Shown here piece after piece: positions 1 to 5,199 of a stretch of DNA of 5,199 nt (position 1 is its first letter; every line of letters begins with the position of its first letter). The notes beneath the pieces were generated by a model. That model worked only from the letters and a program-made list of their open reading frames with translations, did no database searches and had not been told where the DNA came from. The position numbers and the translations under genes were made by a program. The stretch covers positions 1-5,199 of the forward strand of contig JAGCAV010000283.1 in the NCBI GenBank assembly GCA_017652545.1, in the 5' to 3' direction. Origin of the DNA: Lachnospiraceae bacterium. Lineage in GTDB: Bacteria > Bacillota_A > Clostridia > Lachnospirales > Lachnospiraceae.

Positions 1-1095
1 ATTAAGCATACAGGTCGAGTTGATCACCGTCGGAGGAAGGTGGTACCGGGCAAAGAGATCCGAGAACCGGTTATGGACCAGCTTCATCACGCCCTGGCGG
101 GTGGAAGCGAACCACAGGTTCCCCTCATAGTCCGCCATCATGTGGGTAAATGAATTGGACATGGGAAGACCGCTCAGGCAGTTGAACCCCCGGTCGTCCA
201 GCACACCCACACCCTCCCGGGAGCTGATCCAGATCTGATCCCGGATCAGCTGTATGTTGCTCACGTCTGAGAGCGGCTCAATGCTCACCCATTCCATCGA
301 ACCGTCATCCGTCCTCGGATCTCCGTGATAAAGGCCGGAATCATCTGTCCCCATGTAGCATTTTTCGGGAGAATCGGGATCAGGAAGAATGCAGGTGACA
401 GTCGGGAGGAAGGTCTCTCTGTGATCGACGAAGTCGATGATCTCGCCGTCGCGGAGTGTAAAGATATCACCTTCCCTGGTAAGCCCCCATACGAGATTGT
501 CGCTTCCGGAACACAGCTGGCTGATCGCAAGCTCGTCATTCCGGGGAAGCTCGACAGGCCGGATGGTCAGGTCGGATGTCATGATGGAGACACCTTCCGA
601 GGTGCCCGCATAGAGTGTGCCGTCATTCGTTTCCACGAGGGCATTGACCTTATCGGAGCCGAGTCCGTCCGCCTCGCCCCACAGGCGGAAGCCGCCCTGT
701 TCCATCAGTGCCAGGCCGTTGTCATTGGTACCGATCCACAAACGATCCCGGCTGTCCACCAGCAGTGAGACCACGGAGCCGATACCGGTCGTGGAATCCA
801 TCCGCTCAAACCTGTTTCCGTCAAACCGGACCAGTCCGCCATAGCTGCCGATCCAGATAAAGCCGTCGTTTGTCTGTACGATGGTGTTGGCCTCTGAGGT
901 CGGCAGACCGTTGGTGTTGTTGTACAGAACCGCGGAATAATTGTCGCCGGTCCCGACCGGGTCCACAAGCGCGGGTCCTTCCGTTTCCCCGCCGATGCAG
1001 GTGCCTGCCATCAGAAGTATACATGCGAACGCAAGACAAAGGACCAGCCAGCACTTTCTCCCGGTTCGGATCGATGTTTTGCGAAATATCATCAT
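1..1095 (-). CDS. Membrane-anchored sensor with two-component-regulator-propeller repeats, N-terminal part (3' end beyond window)
   Basis: The minus-strand frame is open from an ATG at 1095 to the window edge (365 codons, no stop), so the C-terminus is missing. GGAGG lies 8 bases before the ATG; a second ATG follows directly. Residues 1-14 are basic, 15-34 are hydrophobic (signal anchor or signal peptide), and the rest is exported. At least six propeller-blade repeats are visible: about 69-93 (NDGFIWIGSYGGLVRFDG), 109-131 (RDRLWIGTNDNGLAL), 149-171, 189-213, 279-300 and 315-340 (EGNLWFASTRQGVMKL). The W-I-G-T/S-x-x-G-L pattern is that of the Reg_prop family. In known proteins such propellers are extracellular sensor domains joined by a later membrane helix to a histidine kinase or a GGDEF diguanylate cyclase. 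Which output this one has cannot be seen. The ligand is unknown. The repeat family is a confident call; kinase versus cyclase is open. Confidence 0.85.
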   Translation of the reverse strand, partial: MMIFRKTSIRTGRKCWLVLCLAFACILLMAGTCIGGETEGPALVDPVGTGDNYSAVLYNNTNGLPTSEANTIVQTNDGFIWIGSYGGLVRFDGNRFERMDSTTGIGSVVSLLVDSRDRLWIGTNDNGLALMEQGGFRLWGEADGLGSDKVNALVETNDGTLYAGTSEGVSIMTSDLTIRPVELPRNDELAISQLCSGSDNLVWGLTREGDIFTLRDGEIIDFVDHRETFLPTVTCILPDPDSPEKCYMGTDDSGLYHGDPRTDDGSMEWVSIEPLSDVSNIQLIRDQIWISSREGVGVLDDRGFNCLSGLPMSNSFTHMMADYEGNLWFASTRQGVMKLVHNRFSDLFARYHLPPTVINSTCMLN

Positions 1096-1163
1096 CGGGT
1101 AATCCTCCGGATCTGCCTGCACAGATCCAATACCGTACTGCATACAGAGAAAAATCATCTCTG

Positions 1164-1193
1164 ATAGTACCATAACAGATACCGGTTTGCCAA
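1164..1193 (-). promoter_or_regulatory. Candidate sigma-70-type promoter of the propeller sensor gene
   Basis: Read on the minus strand, TTGGCA (1193-1188, five of six matches to TTGACA) is followed after 18 bases by TACTAT (1169-1164, four of six matches). TG sits one base before the -10, giving an extended -10. Transcription would start near 1157, leaving a leader of about 60 bases before the GGAGG and ATG. Called by eye, without a score. Confidence 0.5.
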
Positions 1194-1199
1194 TGCCGG

Positions 1200-1250
1200 C
1201 GGGACAGATGCGCTCCGGCGCGGGTCTGTCCCGGTCATCTGTCCCGGTCA
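1200..1250. repeat. Three-copy repeat in the divergent intergenic region: one inverted and two tandem copies
   Basis: TCTGTCCCGGTCA occurs twice head to tail with no gap (1225-1237 and 1238-1250). The complement of its core, CGGGACAGA, lies at 1200-1208. The inverted copy can therefore pair with either tandem copy: nine bases with 1225-1233, or ten bases (GGGACAGATG, 1201-1210) with CATCTGTCCC at 1236-1245. The cluster starts just outside the -35 of the minus-strand promoter and ends about 35 bases before the plus-strand -10. No T-run follows on either strand, so it does not look like a terminator. Inference: a regulator binding site with three half-sites. Confidence 0.6.
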
Positions 1251-1282
1251 GGAAGAAAAGGACACAAAAATGAAGCGCGCTG

Positions 1283-1291
1283 TGATACAAT
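1283..1291 (+). promoter_or_regulatory. Candidate extended -10 promoter of the transporter/phosphoesterase operon
   Basis: TG-A-TACAAT is an extended -10 with five of six matches in the hexamer. No good -35 lies 16-18 bases upstream; the stretch there is A-rich (ACACAAAAA). This fits a promoter that leans on the extended -10 or on an activator. Transcription would start near 1298, giving a leader of about 56 bases. Confidence 0.45.
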
Positions 1292-1318
1292 AGGGAACAG
1301 CTGCCCGTCAACTTTCCC

Positions 1319-1337
1319 GAACCGGATGAGAACCGGA
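1319..1337. repeat. Short direct repeat GAACCGGA in the transporter leader
   Basis: GAACCGGA is present at 1319-1326 and 1330-1337, an 11-base period of about one helical turn. It lies downstream of the candidate -10 and shortly before the start codon. It is short enough to be chance; listed because it is exact and helically phased. Confidence 0.25.
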
Positions 1338-1353
1338 ACTACGAACTCAGGTA

Positions 1354-2229
1354 ATGACACAAATGAACAAATATGTGATATCAGTTTTAGGCGGAGGATT
1401 CTGCTGGGGCTTCATGGGCTTTTTTGTCAGGCATCTGGCAGGCTTTGGAATTGATTCAAACGGGGCAGTCATCGTCAGGTGCGGGATCGCGGCCGTCTGC
1501 TTCGGACTGCTGATCCTGTGCAGGGACCGCGGGCAGTTCCGGATCAGGCTGAAGGATCTGTGGTGCTTTGTCGGAACCGGGCTTTTCAGCCTTCTGTTTT
1601 TCACGTTCTGTTATTTTCACGCGATCAGCATCATGGACCTGTCCACCGCCGCCATCCTTCTCTATACGGCGCCAACGATCGTCATGATCCTGTCGGCGAT
1701 TCTGTTCAGGGAAAAGATCACGCGGGTCAAAACGGCGGCGGTCGTACTGGCTTTCGCCGGCTGCTGCCTCGTCTCCGGGATCGGGACGGACACGGTGCTG
1801 ACACCGAAAGGGCTGCTGTTCGGACTTGGCGCAGGTTTCGGCTATGCGCTCTACACCATTTTCTCCAGGTATGCGCTTCAAAGGGGGTACAGTTCCAGCA
1901 CGATCAATTTTTACTCATGCCTTCTTGCCGCGGCAGGGGCATACCTGATCTGGCGGCCGGACGGGCTGTCCGGTGCCGTGACTGCCTCGGTTCCGGCGTT
2001 CCTGTGGTGCCTGGGGACCGGCGTACTCAGCTGTTTTGTTCCCTACATGCTTTATACCTACGGCCTGACGGGACTGGAAAACGGCAGGGCTTCCGTACTG
2101 GCGTCGGTCGAGCCGGTGGTCGCCTCCCTGGTCGGTGTCTTTGTTTATCACGAGGCGCTGACGGTTCCCTCGGCGATCGGCATACTGCTTGTGCTGGCAG
2201 CCATATGCCTGCTGAACATGAAATCATGA
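1354..2229 (+). CDS. EamA/DMT-superfamily membrane transporter
   Basis: A 291-residue protein with about ten hydrophobic segments (roughly 8-26, 36-56, 70-90, 98-119, 126-143, 153-172, 183-200, 214-236, 244-266, 270-288). They form two EamA repeats of five helices each, the normal length and layout of drug/metabolite transporters. The end of each repeat shows the family pattern: LLYTAPTIVMILSAILFRE then KxxAVVLAFAG in the first, ASVEPVVASLVGVFVYHE in the second. It should be an inner-membrane carrier, probably an exporter of small metabolites; the substrate cannot be read from sequence. The start is uncertain. AGG at 1349-1351 is only 2 bases before the ATG at 1354 but 11 before an in-frame ATG at 1363 (MNKYVIS), which may be the true start. 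It is followed after 30 bases, with no terminator, by the phosphoesterase gene, so the two are probably co-transcribed. Confidence 0.9.
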   Translation: MTQMNKYVISVLGGGFCWGFMGFFVRHLAGFGIDSNGAVIVRCGIAAVCFGLLILCRDRGQFRIRLKDLWCFVGTGLFSLLFFTFCYFHAISIMDLSTAAILLYTAPTIVMILSAILFREKITRVKTAAVVLAFAGCCLVSGIGTDTVLTPKGLLFGLGAGFGYALYTIFSRYALQRGYSSSTINFYSCLLAAAGAYLIWRPDGLSGAVTASVPAFLWCLGTGVLSCFVPYMLYTYGLTGLENGRASVLASVEPVVASLVGVFVYHEALTVPSAIGILLVLAAICLLNMKS

Positions 2230-2259
2230 AAGATGTTGTCTGAAGGAAGTTAAAAACGC

Positions 2260-3462
2260 ATGAATCTGATTATTCCGGCCATTGCATTCTATATCGTTTT
2301 TGTCTGCGCATCACTGACGGCGCTACATTTCCTGCTGAGAGATATCTCCCGGAATACCGGGAAACAGCCCCGGTGGAGCACCGTGTTCCTGGTCCTGTGC
2401 GGGATCGGGTTCTGCTTTTCGCCGCTTGGCACCCTGATCCAGGATGGGCCGGCGGGCTGGTTTTTCCACCGCATGGGAAATGTGTTCCTGGGGTTTGTCC
2501 TGTACTTTTTCGGACCGCTGCTGATGCTGGGGATCTGTGCGCTGTTCTTTCAGAGACCGGTTTTCGGGAACGCGGCGCCGGAAAAGATCCGGGCGGGCAA
2601 ACGCTGCGCGAGAGTGATTTTCTGTGTGCTGCTGCTTCTGAGCGTCTGCCTGAACATCTATGGATCTTTCAAAGCCAGAAAGGTGGAAGTGACGCATTAT
2701 GAAGTCCGCAGCGGGAAACTTGCGAAGGAGCGTCCCTTCCGTATTGTATTTATCAGCGACCTGCACATCAGCGTCAATTCTACGCCGCGGCACATGAGGG
2801 AGATGGCGGACCGGATCAATGAGCAGGAGGCTGACCTTGTGCTCGTCGGAGGAGATCTGATCACAAGCTCGTTCGGAGCGATGGGTTCTCCCGAAGTGTA
2901 TCGGGAAATCCTCAGCGATATCCATGCCAGGTACGGCATTTACGGTGTGTATGGCAACCATGATGTGGAAGAACCTCTTTTCTGCGGCTTCCCCGCGAAA
3001 GACCCTTCCAGGGCTTTCCGGAGCCAGGCATTTGAAGAGTTCCTGAAAGCGTGTGGTTTTCATATGATGGAAGACGAGTCCGTGATCATTCCGGAACTGG
3101 GCGGCCTGGTCATCGCAGGCCGGGAGGACCGGGACAAATCGGGAGAGGGAACGGTAGGCCGTGTTTCAGTGGGTGAGCTGGTACGTGATGTGGAGGAGAC
3201 CGCTCCGCTGATCCTGCTGGAACACGAACCGGATGATCTTGAGGAACTGCACGAATACGGCATTGACCTGTGCCTTTGCGGACATACCCATAACGGACAG
3301 ATCTTTCCCGGAAACTATACGGCCCGCCTCTTCGCGCCTCAGACTTACGGACAGAAGGACTGGGACGGCACGCAGGTGATCGTCAGTTCCGGCGTCGGCT
3401 TTTTCGGCCCGCCGATCAGGATCGGCACGATCAGTGAGATCGTGGTGATCGATGTGATGTAA
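2260..3462 (+). CDS. Membrane-anchored calcineurin-like metallophosphoesterase (YkuE/YaeI type)
   Basis: A 400-residue protein with an N-terminal membrane part and a C-terminal phosphoesterase domain. Four hydrophobic segments lie at about 3-25, 40-60, 72-97 and 117-135. The loops at 26-39 and 98-116 are rich in Lys/Arg, which by the positive-inside rule puts the catalytic domain outside the cell. From about 158 on the whole binuclear-metal set is present: SDLHIS (D167, H169), GGDL (D199), GNHD (N233, H234), LLEHEP (H322) and GHTHNGQ (H342, H344). The enzyme should therefore be active on a phosphomonoester or phosphodiester; YaeI and YkuE are the closest named relatives I can suggest, but both usually have fewer helices. 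Substrate unknown; cell-envelope phosphates or phospholipid-like compounds are a guess. AAGGAAG at 2243-2249 lies 10 bases before the ATG. No terminator with a T-run is seen after the stop. Confidence 0.9.
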   Translation: MNLIIPAIAFYIVFVCASLTALHFLLRDISRNTGKQPRWSTVFLVLCGIGFCFSPLGTLIQDGPAGWFFHRMGNVFLGFVLYFFGPLLMLGICALFFQRPVFGNAAPEKIRAGKRCARVIFCVLLLLSVCLNIYGSFKARKVEVTHYEVRSGKLAKERPFRIVFISDLHISVNSTPRHMREMADRINEQEADLVLVGGDLITSSFGAMGSPEVYREILSDIHARYGIYGVYGNHDVEEPLFCGFPAKDPSRAFRSQAFEEFLKACGFHMMEDESVIIPELGGLVIAGREDRDKSGEGTVGRVSVGELVRDVEETAPLILLEHEPDDLEELHEYGIDLCLCGHTHNGQIFPGNYTARLFAPQTYGQKDWDGTQVIVSSGVGFFGPPIRIGTISEIVVIDVM

Positions 3463-3478
3463 AAGGGCATGGGCAGAT

Positions 3479-3500
3479 GTATCTGTACCGGATCTGTACC
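3479..3500. repeat. 11-base tandem repeat upstream of the MerR promoter
   Basis: GTATCTGTACC (3479-3489) is followed at once by GGATCTGTACC (3490-3500), identical in ten of eleven bases. It ends 17 bases before the -35 of the regulator gene. The one-turn period and position would suit an accessory protein site, but two short copies prove little. Confidence 0.3.
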
Positions 3501-3517
3501 AAAACTTAAAAAAGGTC

Positions 3518-3548
3518 TTGACCCTGACATTATGTCATAGTTTATGCT
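3518..3548 (+). promoter_or_regulatory. MerR-type promoter and operator of the TipA-like regulator gene
   Basis: TTGACC (3518-3523) and TATGCT (3543-3548) are separated by exactly 19 bases, the long spacer characteristic of promoters activated by MerR-family regulators, which untwist the DNA to realign the two hexamers. Inside the spacer is the dyad TGACAT-T-ATGTCA (3525-3537), a perfect 6-base inverted repeat around one central base. It extends imperfectly outwards: GACCCTGACAT against AACTATGACAT in complement, 8 of 11. This is where such a regulator binds. Most likely the downstream gene activates its own transcription in the presence of its ligand. Transcription would start near 3555. Confidence 0.8.
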
Positions 3549-3578
3549 GTCCTTACCGGCACAGAAAACACAGGGAGG

Positions 3579-3596
3579 CCGGATCACATATTCCGG
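3579..3596 (+). other. Small hairpin in the regulator leader
   Basis: CCGGA (3579-3583) pairs with TCCGG (3592-3596) across an 8-base loop, ending six bases before the AGGAGG ribosome binding site. The stem is short and does not cover the site. A role in translation is only a possibility. Confidence 0.25.
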
Positions 3597-3617
3597 ACAG
3601 GCAGGAGGCAGGCTGTT

Positions 3618-4358
3618 ATGATGACGGTTCACGAGGTCAGTCAGATATCCGGGGTGAGCATCCGTTCATTGCATCATTATGACCGGATCGGGCTTCTGCC
3701 GGCCACAGAAGTCGCGCCGAACGGTTACAGGCTTTATGATGAGGCGGCGCTCGAAAGACTGCAGCACATTCTTTTTTTCAAGGAGCTGGCGTTTTCCCTC
3801 CGCGAGATCAGACAGATCCTGGACAGCCCGTCCTTTGACAGGGATCAGGCGCTTGCCCAGCAGATCGCGCTGCTGGAACTGCAGAGGGAGCATCTGGACG
3901 GTTTGCTCGGCCTGGCCCGGGAAATTCAGAAGATCGGGGTGAGAAAAATGGATTTCAGCGCATTTGACACAAAAAAGATGGAAGACTACGCTGCGCAGGC
4001 CAAAGCGGCCTGGGGCAATACTTCGGAGTATAAGGAGTATGAGGAAAAGTCGAAGGAAAGGTCCCCGCAGGAAAACCAGAAGCTGGGTATGCAGCTGATG
4101 CAGTTCTTTACAGAGCTGGGGGCTTTAAAGGACGGCTCTCCGGATGATCCCGGGGCGCAGGCGCTGGTGAAAGGGATTCAGGACTTTATTACGGAGCACT
4201 ACTATACCTGCTCCGACGAGGTCTTCCTTTCCCTGGGGCAGGGATATGCAGCCGGCGGTGCCATGACAAAGAACATTGACAGGGCAGGCGGAGAAGGAAC
4301 CGCCGCATTCGCGAAGCAGGCAATTGAGATCTACTGCCGGAATAAGCAGGAAGGCTGA
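3618..4358 (+). CDS. MerR-family transcriptional regulator with TipAS-type antibiotic-recognition domain
   Basis: A 246-residue protein, close to the length of Streptomyces TipA. Residues 3-70 are a MerR winged helix: VHEVSQISGVSIRSLHHYDRIGLL, then PNGYRLYDEAALERLQ and ELAFSLREIRQIL. A coiled-coil dimer helix spans about 75-108. Residues about 120-242 match the TipAS domain: AAWGNTSEYKEYEEKSKERS (131-149), then HYYTCSDEVFLSLGQGYA (194-211) and MTKNIDRAGGEGTAAFAKQAIEIYC (216-240). In TipA this domain binds thiopeptides and a cysteine there attaches to the drug; C198 is conserved-looking here, but equivalence needs an alignment. AGGAGG at 3603-3608, 9 bases upstream, fixes the ATG at 3618; a second ATG follows directly. 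The MerR-type promoter with its dyad lies upstream, indicating autoregulation, and an ABC transporter gene follows. Likely role: a ligand-triggered activator of drug response. The true ligand is unknown. Confidence 0.93.
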   Translation: MMTVHEVSQISGVSIRSLHHYDRIGLLPATEVAPNGYRLYDEAALERLQHILFFKELAFSLREIRQILDSPSFDRDQALAQQIALLELQREHLDGLLGLAREIQKIGVRKMDFSAFDTKKMEDYAAQAKAAWGNTSEYKEYEEKSKERSPQENQKLGMQLMQFFTELGALKDGSPDDPGAQALVKGIQDFITEHYYTCSDEVFLSLGQGYAAGGAMTKNIDRAGGEGTAAFAKQAIEIYCRNKQEG

Positions 4359-4416
4359 CCTGTTATCAACGAAAAACTGAAAGAATACGGAAGCAGAAAC
4401 AGCTTTCGTGCAAAGA

Positions 4417-4461
4417 GAAGACCCGGGAGCGGACATATCAAGAGCCGCTGACCGGGTTTTT
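4417..4461 (+). terminator. Factor-independent terminator of the regulator gene
   Basis: ACCCGG (4421-4426) pairs with CCGGGT (4452-4457). Inside, after a small asymmetric bulge (G4427 against GA at 4450-4451), AGCGG (4428-4432) pairs with CCGCT (4445-4449) around a 12-base loop. The outer stem can extend with A-T and G-T pairs into the run TTTTT at 4457-4461. It starts about 60 bases after the regulator stop codon and separates that gene from the ABC gene. Confidence 0.8.
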
Positions 4462-4491
4462 GAATGCATGAATTCGCATGAAAATTACCCC

Positions 4492-4520
4492 TTCTCAAAA
4501 TCGGTCAACGGAATTACACT
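4492..4520 (+). promoter_or_regulatory. Candidate promoter of the ABC transporter gene
   Basis: TTCTCA (4492-4497, four of six) is followed after 17 bases by TACACT (4515-4520, four of six), downstream of the terminator and about 30 bases before the start codon's ribosome binding site region. An imperfect inverted repeat, CGGTCAA (4502-4508) and TTAACCG (4525-4531), flanks the -10. TGTCAT (4520-4525) equals one half-site of the MerR dyad at 3525-3537, without its partner. Exact repeats GCATGAA at 4466-4472 and 4476-4482 lie just upstream with a 10-base period. The promoter call is weak by matches but fits its place after a terminator. Confidence 0.4.
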
Positions 4521-4557
4521 GTCATTAACCGCATCGGTTTTGGAAGGAGTAACGGAT

Positions 4558-5199
4558 ATGGAAGCAATTCTGACAAACAATCTGACGAAAATGTACGGAA
4601 AGGCAAGGGGAATCCTGGAAGTGAACCTTTCGGTCGGACAGGGCGAACTGTTTGGCTTTATCGGGCCGAACGGTGCCGGAAAATCCACGACGATCCGGAC
4701 GCTGCTTGGCCTGATCTCACCGACATCGGGCAGCGCGCAGGTCCTCGGAAAGGATATTGTACGGGAGAAGGAGGCGATCCTGCGGGAGACAGGCTACCTG
4801 CCCTCGGAAGCCATGTTCTATTCCGGCATGAAGGTCAGGGACATCCTGAAGATGTCTGCCGACCTGCGCAGAACCGACTGTTCAAAGGAAGCGGGGGATC
4901 TTTGTGAGCGGCTGCAGCTTGACACCTCCCGGAAGGTGGATGAGCTTTCCTTCGGAAACCGCAAGAAGGTGGCGATCGTCTGCGCGCTGCAGAGCCGTCC
5001 GAAACTGCTGATCCGGGATGAACCGACCGGAGGACTGGATCCGCTCATGCAGCGGGAGTTCTTTGACATTGTCCGGGAGAGGAACCGGGATGGCGCGACC
5101 GTATTCCTTTCCAGCCACGTCCTTTCCGAGATCCAGCGCAACTGCAGCCGGGCAGCCGTGATCCGGGAGGGCCGGATCATTGCCTGTGACAGTGTGGAC
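4558..5199 (+). CDS. ABC transporter ATP-binding protein, N-terminal 214 residues (3' end beyond window)
   Basis: The frame runs open to the right edge, so the end is missing. AAGGAG at 4544-4549, 8 bases before the ATG, and a Walker A at the usual distance support this start. Visible motifs: Walker A GPNGAGKST (36-44), Q-loop region TGYLPSE (78-84), signature LSFGNRKK (130-137), Walker B LLIRDE (150-155, catalytic E155), D-loop GGLDP (158-162) and switch histidine SSHVLSE (H187). LSFGN in place of LSGGQ and GYLPSE in place of a plain Q-loop mark a subgroup of ABC-2 type exporters common in Clostridia, where a separate membrane permease gene usually follows. Arg153 directly before the Walker B aspartate replaces the usual hydrophobic residue. 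Its place after a TipA-like regulator suggests drug or peptide export, but substrate and permease are outside the window. Confidence 0.93.
   Translation, partial: MEAILTNNLTKMYGKARGILEVNLSVGQGELFGFIGPNGAGKSTTIRTLLGLISPTSGSAQVLGKDIVREKEAILRETGYLPSEAMFYSGMKVRDILKMSADLRRTDCSKEAGDLCERLQLDTSRKVDELSFGNRKKVAIVCALQSRPKLLIRDEPTGGLDPLMQREFFDIVRERNRDGATVFLSSHVLSEIQRNCSRAAVIREGRIIACDSVD

Noticed and set aside
325..768. Plus-strand open frame of 147 codons over the propeller sensor gene
   Set aside because: It is antisense to the propeller repeats, lacks a convincing ribosome binding site and matches no family I recognise.
1003..1056. Lipoprotein signal in the propeller sensor (cysteines after the hydrophobic segment)
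   Set aside because: The residues before C25 (A-F-A) and C33 (A-G-T) do not fit the usual L-[AST]-[GA]-C lipobox; a signal anchor or ordinary signal peptide fits better.
1200..1250. CRISPR array or rho-independent terminator
   Set aside because: The two tandem copies abut with no spacer, so this is not CRISPR; no T-run follows the possible stem on either strand, so it does not look like a terminator.
1479..2243. Plus-strand open frame of 254 codons overlapping the EamA transporter in another frame
   Set aside because: Its translation is rich in Arg, Gly and His with no membrane segments or motifs, while the overlapping frame gives a clear ten-helix transporter.
2323..3063. Long minus-strand open frame (246 codons) inside the metallophosphoesterase gene
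   Set aside because: It is wholly antisense to a gene whose product carries every family motif; its translation is low-complexity, rich in Arg, Pro, His and Gln, with no recognisable domain. This is an expected by-product of GC-rich codon use.
4468..4557. In-frame N-terminal extension of the ABC ATPase from an ATG at 4468
   Set aside because: No ribosome binding site precedes it, it begins directly after the terminator T-run and would lie upstream of the candidate promoter; the ATG at 4558 has AAGGAG at 8 bases and gives the usual distance to Walker A.

Overview
The window reads as chromosomal DNA of a moderately GC-rich anaerobic Firmicute. The class Clostridia, probably Lachnospiraceae or a close relative, is my best guess. 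The grounds are strong AGGAGG-type ribosome binding sites, GGC/CTG/CGG-rich codon use, and the gene types: a two-component-regulator-propeller sensor, a TipA-type MerR regulator, and an ABC ATPase of the LSFGN subgroup. This is inference from style and content; there is no rRNA or other marker gene to fix the taxon. I see no mobile element, CRISPR array, tRNA or rRNA.

Left part (1-1353): on the minus strand lies the first 365 codons of a membrane-anchored sensor. It has a short cytoplasmic N-terminus, one hydrophobic segment and then beta-propeller repeats; its output domain lies off the left edge. It is transcribed away from a 258-base divergent intergenic region that holds a candidate promoter on each strand and a compact three-copy repeat (one inverted, two tandem) that looks like a regulator binding site.

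Middle part (1354-3462): two plus-strand genes 30 bases apart with no terminator between them, so probably one operon. They are a 10-helix EamA/DMT-superfamily transporter and a four-helix membrane protein carrying a calcineurin-like metallophosphoesterase domain with all metal-binding motifs intact, predicted to face outside the cell.

Right part (3463-5199): a MerR-family regulator with a TipAS-type ligand-binding domain, read from a textbook MerR promoter (19-base spacer with a dyad in it). A factor-independent terminator follows, then a second promoter and the start of an ABC transporter ATPase that runs off the right edge. The pairing suggests a drug-sensing regulator next to an efflux or ABC-2 type exporter, with the regulator autoregulated through the dyad. 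Whether it also controls the ABC gene is open: that promoter lacks the full dyad and the 19-base spacer.

The genes themselves belong to known families. The parts most worth a second look are regulatory: the divergent repeat cluster, the MerR operator, and the control of the ABC gene.
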